From Achromobacter insolitus (GTDB lineage Bacteria > Pseudomonadota > Gammaproteobacteria > Burkholderiales > Burkholderiaceae_B), in contig NZ_NJIF01000003.1 in the NCBI RefSeq assembly GCF_002209555.1, forward strand, positions 992,001-1,056,000: 64,000 bases of DNA. The letters are read 5' to 3'. Under the pieces are notes generated by a model, which was not told the origin of the DNA, did not search any database, and saw only the letters and a list, made by a program, of their open reading frames with translations. The position numbers and the translations under genes are program-made. Below, piece after piece: positions 33,634-41,081 of the stretch (positions are counted from its first letter, which is position 1; each line of letters opens with the position of its first letter).

Positions 33634-36187
33634 CGTGGGCGCGCACTTCCGCATCCGTGAACCAGATCCGCTTGCTGCCGAAACTGGTGTAAAGGTCGAA
33701 CTGGTCGCGCGCGTGGGGTGACGGGGTGCCGTCCGGGGCGACAAAACCGCTTTGTCCCGGCGCCACCACGTCCACCGCGCGCACGCCCTTGCCATCGAAC
33801 ACCGTCATGTTGTTCTCGGTGCCGCGGTTCTGGGTGGCCGGGAAGCTCAATACGGCCTTGTCGTCCGCCTGCGGCACGCCCAGGAAGTTCTTGGGCGCGA
33901 ACACCATCGGAGGCGCAGGTATGCGCCACTGGGCGGGATCCTCGCCGTAGGCCTTGCGCAAAGCCGCCAGCGCGTCGTCCAGGGCCGCCAGCGTTACATC
34001 CTGGGGTCGTTGGCCGTTGAAGAAATCGTACTGCTGCGGCACGCCCGCATCGCGACCCGCCAGCGCATTGAACAACACCTTCACCCCCACCGTCAGGTTG
34101 ACCGACCCGGTAGCAGGCGCCGCCTGCGTCGGATAACCGGTGGCGCTGTACCACTTGAAGAAGTCGGCGGGCATCTCGTCGGCCAGCGTGCGCTTGAGCA
34201 TGGCGCGCAGCCAGGCGTCCATCACCGCGGGACTCGTGTGGTCGTAGTAACCCGGTTGCTTGTCGCTGGTACCCATGCCGTCCCACGATGCCAGCCCGGC
34301 AACCAGCCGCGCCCGCGCGTCATCCGCGGGCAGCCCTTGCACCGCCTGCTGCAGGAACGGCAGGAAATGGCGGCGGTTCACGTCGGCATAGCTGGTCGTG
34401 CGGATCAGGTCCCACATTTGTTGCGCGCTGACCTTGCCGCCATTGGCTGTCATGGCCTTCAGGCGCGTCTCGATCTCGGCGTAGCGATCCGCCTGGCCCC
34501 ATACGATGGCGAACAGGTCGGTGGAGGGATAGCCGCGCATGGGCTGGTTATTCCAGTTGGCGATAAAGCCCTGGCGCGGGTTGTACACCTGCGGGTTGGT
34601 CGAGAAAGGCAGCATGCCGTCCCAATCCATCTCGCCGGTGCCAGGCACGGGCAGGCGCGGATCGTGGCCCGGACGGCGTTTGGGGTAGAACCCCGTATGC
34701 GCGTAGCCGATATTGCCCGTGTCGTCCGCGTAATACCAGTTGATGGTCAGGGCGTGGCGCGCGGCCTGCTGTTTCCACTGGTCCCAGTTGCGGGACTGCG
34801 CCTTGTGGGTCCAGGCCATCAGCGATTGCAGCTCATAGCCCTCCCAGGCGCGTGCCTTGGCGTAGGCCACGCGCTGCTTGTCGTCGAACTTCGTGACGAT
34901 GCCGTGCACGGTGCGGTAGACATCCATCACCACCGGCTGCGCGTCCCTGACCTCGATGAGCTCGGTGCGCTTTTCCATCGTCTTCCAGACGCCATCATGG
35001 AAATAGCGGGTGCGGTCGTTGGGATCCAGCTTTTCGGCGTAGATGTCCACGTCATCGCCAAAGCCGGCAGTCGAGCCCCAGGTCACGTGCGCATTGTGGC
35101 CGAACAAGATGCTGGGATAGGCAAACGGCGTATTGCCGACCACGTCGAATCCGGCCCCGTGCAAGCCGATCCCGTAGGTATACGCCGGGTTCCACCAGCC
35201 GAACTGCGGTCCGTTCAGCAGGATGGCGCGCGCGTCCTGGGCATGGTCGCGGCCCACGATCCACATGTTGCTGGTCGTGGGAAAGCCGGCGATGCCCGGT
35301 TGCCCCGATTCCGCAAACTGGGCCAGCAGTCGCGCCGGCACCGCGGCAGGCGCTTCGTCCAGCACACCGCGGGTTTGCGGATCGCGCGCCACGCGTTCCA
35401 GCATGGGCGGCGTGCCCTCGTAGCGCGGCAACGCATAGGAGAGCCTGGCGGAAGGACGAGCGGCGTCCGGTTGGTACACCCCCTCTTCCTCCGGCACGGT
35501 GGTGGGCGCGCGGCTGTCGGTCATCCAGCGCAGCTGGTTGAAGATCTGCATGGCGCGCTCATCGCCGTGCTTGTCCTTCAGCGCGGTCAGCAGCGCCAGA
35601 TTGTCGATCTCGCTATTGGCGTCGGAGAAGCGGTTGGCCATGGTGCCCACGAACACCATCGCCACGTCGTAGGCCGTCCAGTCCGCCGGCTGGAAGCGCA
35701 GGTCGTTGAATTCCTTGGGCATCAGTCCACCAGGCTCGGCGCGCACCCGCGCGATCCAGGCATTCATGCCGGCCGCGTAGCCGTCCAGGATCTGACGCTC
35801 CGATGCCGGCAACGCCGCGAGCTGGCGCTGGATGCGCTCCGGCGAGAAATTCCCCCGGATGGACTTGTCGAACGCCACCATGGGCTGTCCAAGCACTTCA
35901 GCCACGCGGCCCTGGGTGCTGCGCCGCGCCATCTCCATCTGGAACAGGCGATCCTGCGCCACCGCGTAGCCATAGCCATAGAAAATGCCATACACGGTGT
36001 TGGCGTACACGTGCGGCATGCCATAACCATCGCGCCGTATCGTGACCTGTCCGCTGGTGGCTCCAGCAGGACGCGCCGAGGCACCGGCCTGCGGCGAGGT
36101 CTTCTGCGGGATTTCCTGGGCCTGGGCCTGAGCGCCCACGGCCGCACAGGCCGCCAGGATGGCGGCCGACAACAAGTGCTGCTTCAT
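33605..36187 (-). CDS. pac: Penicillin G acylase precursor
   Basis: This is an 860-residue Ntn-hydrolase precursor that hydrolyses the phenylacetyl side chain of benzylpenicillin and related phenylacetyl amides in the periplasm. The start at 36187 gives the signal peptide ending AQA. The alpha chain and spacer end before Ser306 in TTSNMW, the catalytic N-terminal Ser of the beta chain after autoprocessing; the beta chain of 555 residues matches E. coli length. The substrate-pocket Phe at beta-24 (NGPQFGW), GFGDDVDIYAE (calcium site and oxyanion region) and NWNNQP (oxyanion Asn) are all present. It is divergent from a LysR gene. Its 3' end overlaps the ABC exporter by 29 bases. Confidence 0.93.
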   Translation of the reverse strand: MKQHLLSAAILAACAAVGAQAQAQEIPQKTSPQAGASARPAGATSGQVTIRRDGYGMPHVYANTVYGIFYGYGYAVAQDRLFQMEMARRSTQGRVAEVLGQPMVAFDKSIRGNFSPERIQRQLAALPASERQILDGYAAGMNAWIARVRAEPGGLMPKEFNDLRFQPADWTAYDVAMVFVGTMANRFSDANSEIDNLALLTALKDKHGDERAMQIFNQLRWMTDSRAPTTVPEEEGVYQPDAARPSARLSYALPRYEGTPPMLERVARDPQTRGVLDEAPAAVPARLLAQFAESGQPGIAGFPTTSNMWIVGRDHAQDARAILLNGPQFGWWNPAYTYGIGLHGAGFDVVGNTPFAYPSILFGHNAHVTWGSTAGFGDDVDIYAEKLDPNDRTRYFHDGVWKTMEKRTELIEVRDAQPVVMDVYRTVHGIVTKFDDKQRVAYAKARAWEGYELQSLMAWTHKAQSRNWDQWKQQAARHALTINWYYADDTGNIGYAHTGFYPKRRPGHDPRLPVPGTGEMDWDGMLPFSTNPQVYNPRQGFIANWNNQPMRGYPSTDLFAIVWGQADRYAEIETRLKAMTANGGKVSAQQMWDLIRTTSYADVNRRHFLPFLQQAVQGLPADDARARLVAGLASWDGMGTSDKQPGYYDHTSPAVMDAWLRAMLKRTLADEMPADFFKWYSATGYPTQAAPATGSVNLTVGVKVLFNALAGRDAGVPQQYDFFNGQRPQDVTLAALDDALAALRKAYGEDPAQWRIPAPPMVFAPKNFLGVPQADDKAVLSFPATQNRGTENNMTVFDGKGVRAVDVVAPGQSGFVAPDGTPSPHARDQFDLYTSFGSKRIWFTDAEVRAHAKSVETLRY

Positions 36188-36308
36188 GTGAATCTGTCTC
36201 CGTGTTTGACGAGCCGCGTGGCGGTGCGAGTCCCGTGCGCGGCGTAGCGGCGCCTCTTGCGGGCACCGTCTGCGGCCCATCATACGAACAGCACTTCTAT
36301 AATTCCAA

Positions 36309-36334
36309 TGCATTTATTTCATAATATTTATGCA
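36309..36334. promoter_or_regulatory. AT-rich inverted TGCAT/ATGCA element between pac and lysR
   Basis: TGCAT (36309-36313) and ATGCA (36330-36334) flank an AT-rich 16-base core in the divergent region, right before the LysR start. It is a candidate operator or promoter core for the LysR gene and possibly pac. Confidence 0.4.
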
Positions 36335-36342
36335 ATAGAGAC

Positions 36343-37257
36343 ATGGACTTCCAGAAACTCAAGCACTTGCTCGCGGTGGTGGAGCACGGCACCTATTCGC
36401 GCGCCGCGGAAGCGGTCAACCTGTCGCAGCCCGCGCTCAGCCGCAGCATCCAGGCACTGGAAGCCGAATTGGGCTTGCCCCTGCTTGACCGCGACACCCG
36501 CCGCGTGCGCCTCACGCCCTATGGCGCCTGCGTGGCCGAACGCGCACGCCGCATGCGCTATGAAGAAGCGGAGTTGCAACGCGAGCTCAAGACCCTGCAC
36601 AGCGGCGAATCGGGAACCCTGTCTATCGGATTGAGCCCGGCACCGGCCTCCCTGCTGCTCTCCCCTTTCCTGGCCCACATGGCCGAGCGCCATCCGCAGG
36701 TGCGCGTCGGTGTCGAACTCGGCTCCACCGCCGCGCTGCTGGCAATGCTGCGAACAGAACGCATCGACGCCATGGTCTGCGACGCCCGCATGCTGTATGA
36801 CGCGGCCGACCTCGAAACCCGTTCCCTGCCTCCGCTACGCGCCGGCCTGGTCTGCCGCAAGCGCCACCCCATCCTGGCCCACAAGCGGCCCGGCATCGAA
36901 CAGATAAGGCAGTACCCGGTGGCCTCCAGCACGCTCAGCCCCGAAGTTTCATTGCGGCTTGCGGAAACGCTGGGACCCGGCGGCGCCCCCGAACAGATGG
37001 TCACCCACCGCTGCGAAAACCTGGACGCGCTGGTCGAGCTGGCGCTGCGCTCGGACGCCCTACTGCTGGGCGTGATCTGCGTCACCCGCCAGCAACAGAA
37101 GGCCGGGCTGCTGGTCGAAGTGCCCATTCCGCCCGACCCGCAGCGCCAAGGCCACTATGCGCTGGCGCGGCTGGCGGGGCGCACGCCATTGACCGCGCAG
37201 GACGCGCTATATGAATTCACGCGGGGGTATTGGGATGGGTTTGTGTCGCAGCCCTGA
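36343..37257 (+). CDS. LysR-family regulator divergent from penicillin G acylase
   Basis: This 304-residue regulator has a helix-turn-helix at about residues 8-60 (VVEHGTYSRAAEAVNLSQPALSRSIQALE) and an effector domain with LSIGLSPAPASLLLSPFLAHM. It is oriented head-to-head with pac, so it is the likely regulator of acylase expression, perhaps responding to phenylacetate or a related amide; this is inference. The 3' end overlaps the convergent DHA2 exporter gene by 41 bases. Confidence 0.87.
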   Translation: MDFQKLKHLLAVVEHGTYSRAAEAVNLSQPALSRSIQALEAELGLPLLDRDTRRVRLTPYGACVAERARRMRYEEAELQRELKTLHSGESGTLSIGLSPAPASLLLSPFLAHMAERHPQVRVGVELGSTAALLAMLRTERIDAMVCDARMLYDAADLETRSLPPLRAGLVCRKRHPILAHKRPGIEQIRQYPVASSTLSPEVSLRLAETLGPGGAPEQMVTHRCENLDALVELALRSDALLLGVICVTRQQQKAGLLVEVPIPPDPQRQGHYALARLAGRTPLTAQDALYEFTRGYWDGFVSQP

Positions 37258-38662
37258 ACAAGACGAAGCCGAGCATCGCCGCGGCGATGTTGTAGAACAT
37301 TGCCACCGCCAACGCCCGTCCGTAGATCAGCGCGCTGTTCGCCGCCGGCGCGTTATCCAAGGTCTCAAGCATCGTGAATATCACGCCGCCCACCACCGCG
37401 ACGCCTACGGAAGTGCCAACGACTTGCAGGGTACTGAGCATCCCCGAGGCCATACCGGCCTCTTCCTGACGCACTGAGCCCAGGATGGCGTTGAACGCAA
37501 GCGGGATCACGAGGCCTTGTCCTGCCCCATTGAGTACCAGGGATGCCACCAGCAGTGCCAGATTCTCCGGCTGCGCCGCGGCGGTGATCGCGGAGAGCCC
37601 CAAGCCCGCGGCAAACATCAGCACGCCAGACAACAGTACCCCTCGGCCATGACGTGCCGCCAGTTTCGGACCGGCGAGCGAAGCGCCAAAGAATGCCAAT
37701 GCCGAGGGAGTGAACACCATCCCCGCCATCAGCGGGGCATAGCCCAGCCCAAACTGCAACAGCAGCGTCAGCGCGAAGAAAAATGAGCTGATAGCCGAAT
37801 AGAAGCAGAAGATGGCGCCCACGCCCGACAGGAACGCACGGTTTTCAAACAGCCGCATATCCAGCACCGGCACGCCTGCGCGCAGGACAAGCGCTTTCTC
37901 GTAGTGGACGAAATATCTCAGTACCGCCAACGCCAGCACCGGCCCCGCAAGCGACCACCAAGGCCAGCCGTACTCCCGCCCCTCCATGATCGGCACCAGG
38001 ATCAAGGCCAAGCCAAGCGCGCCCACCAGCGCGCCGCGCACGTCCACGCGCATCGGAACCGGCGCGCGCCATTCAGGGAGCAATTGCCGTCCCGCCAGCA
38101 ACGCGGCTATCCCTAGCGGAACATTGATAAGGAACACCAGCCGCCAGCCCAGGCCGAGCGGATTCAACGCGATGAGAACCCCGCCCAGCAACTGTGAGAC
38201 CGTCGCGGCCAAGCCTTGCACCGCTCCCATGGTTCCAAAGGCGCGCCTGCGAGCCTCTCCTTCGAACAAGACTCGTATGGATGCCAGCACCTGCGGCATC
38301 AACAGGCCCGCCCCCAAGCCCTGCAAGGCACGCGCCGCGACCAGTTGCCACGGCGTGACGGCCAGTCCGCATAGCGCCGAAGCCAGGGTGAATATGCTCA
38401 TGCCAATAAGGAACAAACTGCGTCGTCCGAACAGATCGCCCAGCCGCGCACCGTTTATCAGGCATAAGCCATAGGCCAGCGCATAGGCCACCACGACCAG
38501 TTGCAGGTCGGTATCCGTTGCCGACAAATCGCGCTGGATGCTTGGCAGCGCAACATTGACGATGAAGAGATCGAGGATCGTCACGAAATTGCCCGTCAAC
38601 AACACGGCAAGCGCGCTCCATGGGCGGGTCTTTTCAGGAGGCAGGGCCAGGCTATGGTTCAT
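37217..38662 (-). CDS. MFS exporter, DHA2 (14-helix) family
   Basis: This is a 481-residue, 14-helix drug:H+ antiporter-like protein (EmrB/QacA type). The start at 38662 (MNHSLALPPEK) is preferred over an upstream ATG at 38719, which would run through the operator. Motifs include LTGNFVTILDLFIVNVALPSIQRDL (DHA2 motif D1 region), GARLGDLFGRRSLFLIG (motif A) and LQGLGAGLLMPQVLASI (motif C-like). It is divergent from a TetR gene with a 24-base near-palindrome between them, a standard arrangement for a repressor-controlled efflux pump. No membrane-fusion partner is encoded nearby, so it probably works alone. Confidence 0.9.
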   Translation of the reverse strand: MNHSLALPPEKTRPWSALAVLLTGNFVTILDLFIVNVALPSIQRDLSATDTDLQLVVVAYALAYGLCLINGARLGDLFGRRSLFLIGMSIFTLASALCGLAVTPWQLVAARALQGLGAGLLMPQVLASIRVLFEGEARRRAFGTMGAVQGLAATVSQLLGGVLIALNPLGLGWRLVFLINVPLGIAALLAGRQLLPEWRAPVPMRVDVRGALVGALGLALILVPIMEGREYGWPWWSLAGPVLALAVLRYFVHYEKALVLRAGVPVLDMRLFENRAFLSGVGAIFCFYSAISSFFFALTLLLQFGLGYAPLMAGMVFTPSALAFFGASLAGPKLAARHGRGVLLSGVLMFAAGLGLSAITAAAQPENLALLVASLVLNGAGQGLVIPLAFNAILGSVRQEEAGMASGMLSTLQVVGTSVGVAVVGGVIFTMLETLDNAPAANSALIYGRALAVAMFYNIAAAMLGFVLFRAATQTHPNTPA

Positions 38663-38672
38663 GTTTCTATAA

Positions 38673-38696
38673 CTATATATACGTACGTATTTATAG
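38673..38696. promoter_or_regulatory. 24-base near-perfect palindrome: TetR operator
   Basis: The arms CTATATATACGT (38673-38684) and ACGTATTTATAG (38685-38696) are complementary except at one position. The core ACGTACGT is flanked by AT-rich sequence. It lies exactly between the divergent exporter and TetR genes and should overlap both promoters. Confidence 0.8.
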
Positions 38697-38708
38697 TATC
38701 GTGAAAGA

Positions 38709-39368
38709 ATGGAACTCATGCAAGCAAAAGAACCAGATGTGATGAATCAGTTGCCGCCCTCTCCGCCACTCGACGGCCGCCGGCTGCGGGGCGAACGCGC
38801 CCGTGCGCGCGTGCTGGATGAAGCCGTGAAGCTCCTATCCGTCGAGGGCTTGGGAGGCCTGACCTTCGGACAGGTGGCCGAGAAGGCTGAAACGGGAAAA
38901 AGCAATCTCCAGGTTCTCTTCGGCGACAAGGAAAACCTGCAACTGGCAGCCTTGGCCCATGCGATCGCCCTGTACCACGTCCAGGTGGTCGAGCCGGCCA
39001 TGCGCAAGCGCACGCCGCTGGCACGCCTGCGCGCGCTGATGAACGGATGGTTCGACTTCGTCGAGACCCGCCAGCTTCCCGGCGGCTGTGTCATCACTGC
39101 CGTCAGCAGCGAGTACCGCGCCCGCCCCGGACCATTGCGCGACGCCATCCAGCAATACCGCCAGGCAGTCCGGACGCGCCTTTACGGATTGATCCGCGAC
39201 GCAAAGGCACAGGACCAAATTACGGCAGAGACGGACGAGCCAAAACTCGTCATGGACCTGCTCGCCTACCAGGCATTTGCCAACGTCGCCGCATTGATGG
39301 ATGACAAGGCTGAATTCGGCCGCGCCAAGACGGCCGTAGCGGAATTGCTCGCGAAAGCCGCGCGCTGA
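38709..39368 (+). CDS. TetR-family transcriptional regulator
   Basis: This is a 219-residue repressor. The helix-turn-helix is at about residues 27-72 (RARVLDEAVKLLSVEGLGGLTFGQVAEKAETGKSNLQVLFGDKENL), with a helical TetR_C_6-like ligand domain behind it that contains RQLPGGCVITAVSSEYRARPG. The start is uncertain: 38709, 38718 and 38742 are all in-frame ATG codons and none has a strong ribosome-binding site. It probably represses itself and the divergent DHA2 exporter through the 38673-38696 palindrome. Confidence 0.87.
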   Translation: MELMQAKEPDVMNQLPPSPPLDGRRLRGERARARVLDEAVKLLSVEGLGGLTFGQVAEKAETGKSNLQVLFGDKENLQLAALAHAIALYHVQVVEPAMRKRTPLARLRALMNGWFDFVETRQLPGGCVITAVSSEYRARPGPLRDAIQQYRQAVRTRLYGLIRDAKAQDQITAETDEPKLVMDLLAYQAFANVAALMDDKAEFGRAKTAVAELLAKAAR

Positions 39369-39418
39369 CGTCCGCGCTTCCTTGGCGCCACGCGCCCGTT
39401 GGGCAATGATCCTATACA

Positions 39419-39437
39419 ATTAGAAATCATTCCCATT
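39419..39437 (+). promoter_or_regulatory. Fur box upstream of the FecI-type sigma gene
   Basis: ATTAGAAATCATTCCCATT matches the 19-base Fur consensus at 13 positions, including the central AATCATT. It lies 22 bases before the sigma-factor start, so iron-loaded Fur should repress the sigma/anti-sigma pair. Confidence 0.7.
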
Positions 39438-39458
39438 AGCGTTTGAACGGAAGCCCCC

Positions 39459-39971
39459 TTGCGCCCTGCCGACCTTGCGTCCTCCGACGATTTCGTCAGC
39501 CTGTATCGAGAGCATCACGGCTGGCTCGTGCAGATGCTGCGCCGCCGGCTCAGCGGCAACGCCGAAAACGCCGCTGATCTGGCGCATGACACGTTCGAAC
39601 GCGTCATGCGCAGCGAATCGCGCGCCGCGTTTGCAGAACCCCGCGGCTTCCTCACCACCGTCGCCAAGCGTCTCCTGATCGACCAGTCTCGCCGCCGCGC
39701 CGTGGAACAAGCCTACCTGGAAACGCTGGCCTCGCGCAGCGTAGCCGTCGAACCCAGCCCCGAGACCCACGCCCTGGTGCTGGAGGCACTGAACGCCGTA
39801 TGCCGCATGCTGGAGCAACTGCCGCCACGGGCACGCCGCGTCTTCGTGCTGGCGCAGGTGGAAGGACTGCCCTATCGCGACATTGCCCAACAGCTCGGCG
39901 TTTCAGTGGCGGCCGTGCAGCGCGACATCGTCAAGGCCTGGGAACATTGCTACGCGGTGCTGTACGCATGA
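39459..39971 (+). CDS. FecI-type ECF RNA polymerase sigma factor
   Basis: This is a 170-residue ECF sigma factor. Region 2 is at about residues 12-75 (LYREHHGWLVQMLRRRL, then DLAHDTFERVM) and region 4 at about 110-165 (LPPRARRVFVLAQVEGLPYRDIAQQLGVSVAAVQRDIVKA). The start is TTG at 39459 with GGAAG upstream; no ATG is available earlier. It is coupled to the FecR gene by an ATGA overlap and is followed by a TonB-dependent receptor with a signalling domain, the standard cell-surface signalling cascade for siderophore uptake. A Fur box precedes it. Confidence 0.92.
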   Translation: MRPADLASSDDFVSLYREHHGWLVQMLRRRLSGNAENAADLAHDTFERVMRSESRAAFAEPRGFLTTVAKRLLIDQSRRRAVEQAYLETLASRSVAVEPSPETHALVLEALNAVCRMLEQLPPRARRVFVLAQVEGLPYRDIAQQLGVSVAAVQRDIVKAWEHCYAVLYA

Positions 39972-40936
39972 ACGCCGCCCAAGCCGAACGGCTGCATCCC
40001 GACATCATCAAGCAGGCGGCGCGCTGGATGATGCGAACCGGGGACGCCCCCGATGCGGCCACCCAGGCCGCCTGTGCGGCATGGCGTCAGGCAGACGCGC
40101 GCCACGAACTGGCTTGGCAGCGCCTGCAGGGCATCGGGCGCGAGGTCAATACCATCAATGCCAGCAAGGTGTCCGAGGGCGCCGCCAGCCAGACCATCCT
40201 GCGCTACTGCGAGCAGCGTTCGCGCCGCAGCGTCATGAAATGGGCGGCGGGCGGCATTTGCCTGGGCACGCTGGCATGGGCGGGCGCGCGCGAAGGCTGG
40301 TGGGACGGCAGCACCGTCTATCGCACTGCCACCGGCGAGCAGCGGACCATGACGCTGCCCGACGGCACTGTCCTGACCCTGAACACCGACACCGCAGTGG
40401 CGCTGCGCTACGACGCGCAGCAGCGCCGGATCAAGCTGCAGAGCGGCGAGATCCTGATCGCGACGGCATCGGATACCGCGGGGCGCCCCTTCCGCGTGCA
40501 GACCCGCAACGGCCTGCTCACGCCGCTTGGCACGCGCTTTGCCGTGCGCGAGCTGGACGACAGCCGTGGTTCGACGCGTGTTGCCGTCTTTGAAGGCGCT
40601 GTCCGCATCGAATCCGCCGCGCGGATCGTGCATGCAGGAGAACAGACGGACTTCGACGGCCGCACGGCATCCCCTGCTTTCACCGTCGCCGGCAAGGAAC
40701 CCGCCTGGGCTACCGGCATGCTCGTCGCAAACCGCATGCGGCTGGATCACTTCCTGGCGGAACTGGGCCGCTACCGGGTCGGCGTCCTGCGCTGCGCCCC
40801 CCAGGTGGCGAACCTGGAAGTCACCGGCGCCTTCCGGATCGACGACACCGACAAGGCGCTGCAGGTGCTGGCCGACGTGCTCGACCTGAGGCTGCGGTAC
40901 CGCACACGCTACTGGGTCAGCGTCGACCGCGCCTGA
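39968..40936 (+). CDS. FecR-type anti-sigma regulator
   Basis: This 322-residue inner-membrane regulator has an N-terminal cytoplasmic DUF4880 domain (about 8-52, with AARWMMRTGDAPDAATQAACAAW) that binds the sigma factor. A single hydrophobic segment follows near residues 93-110. The periplasmic FecR domain (about 115-215) includes YRTATGEQRTMTLPDGTVLTLNTDT, and the C-terminal STN-like segment is VTGAFRIDDTDKALQVLADVL. It relays the receptor's ligand signal to the sigma factor. The start overlaps the sigma-gene stop. Confidence 0.92.
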   Translation: MNAAQAERLHPDIIKQAARWMMRTGDAPDAATQAACAAWRQADARHELAWQRLQGIGREVNTINASKVSEGAASQTILRYCEQRSRRSVMKWAAGGICLGTLAWAGAREGWWDGSTVYRTATGEQRTMTLPDGTVLTLNTDTAVALRYDAQQRRIKLQSGEILIATASDTAGRPFRVQTRNGLLTPLGTRFAVRELDDSRGSTRVAVFEGAVRIESAARIVHAGEQTDFDGRTASPAFTVAGKEPAWATGMLVANRMRLDHFLAELGRYRVGVLRCAPQVANLEVTGAFRIDDTDKALQVLADVLDLRLRYRTRYWVSVDRA

Positions 40937-41081
40937 CCGGACAACACGGTCCGCATCGACCCCGGACCGGCGGAAAATTTGTAACGACGGCGAAGATTAT
41001 CGGATGTGGTTCGTTAGACATAGAGACAGACCCGAGGCGCCCGCGGTCTGGCCCGATCAATCGACGAACCAGGAAGCTCTC

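Noticed and set aside
33752..36247. An 831-codon plus-strand frame opposite penicillin G acylase
   Set aside because: The minus strand encodes an intact penicillin G acylase; the antisense translation is Arg/His/Gly-rich with no recognisable motif.
39382..39418. A sigma-70 promoter for the FecI-type gene using TTGGCG and TATACA
   Set aside because: Spacing is 25 bases, too long for a normal promoter; only the Fur box is supported.
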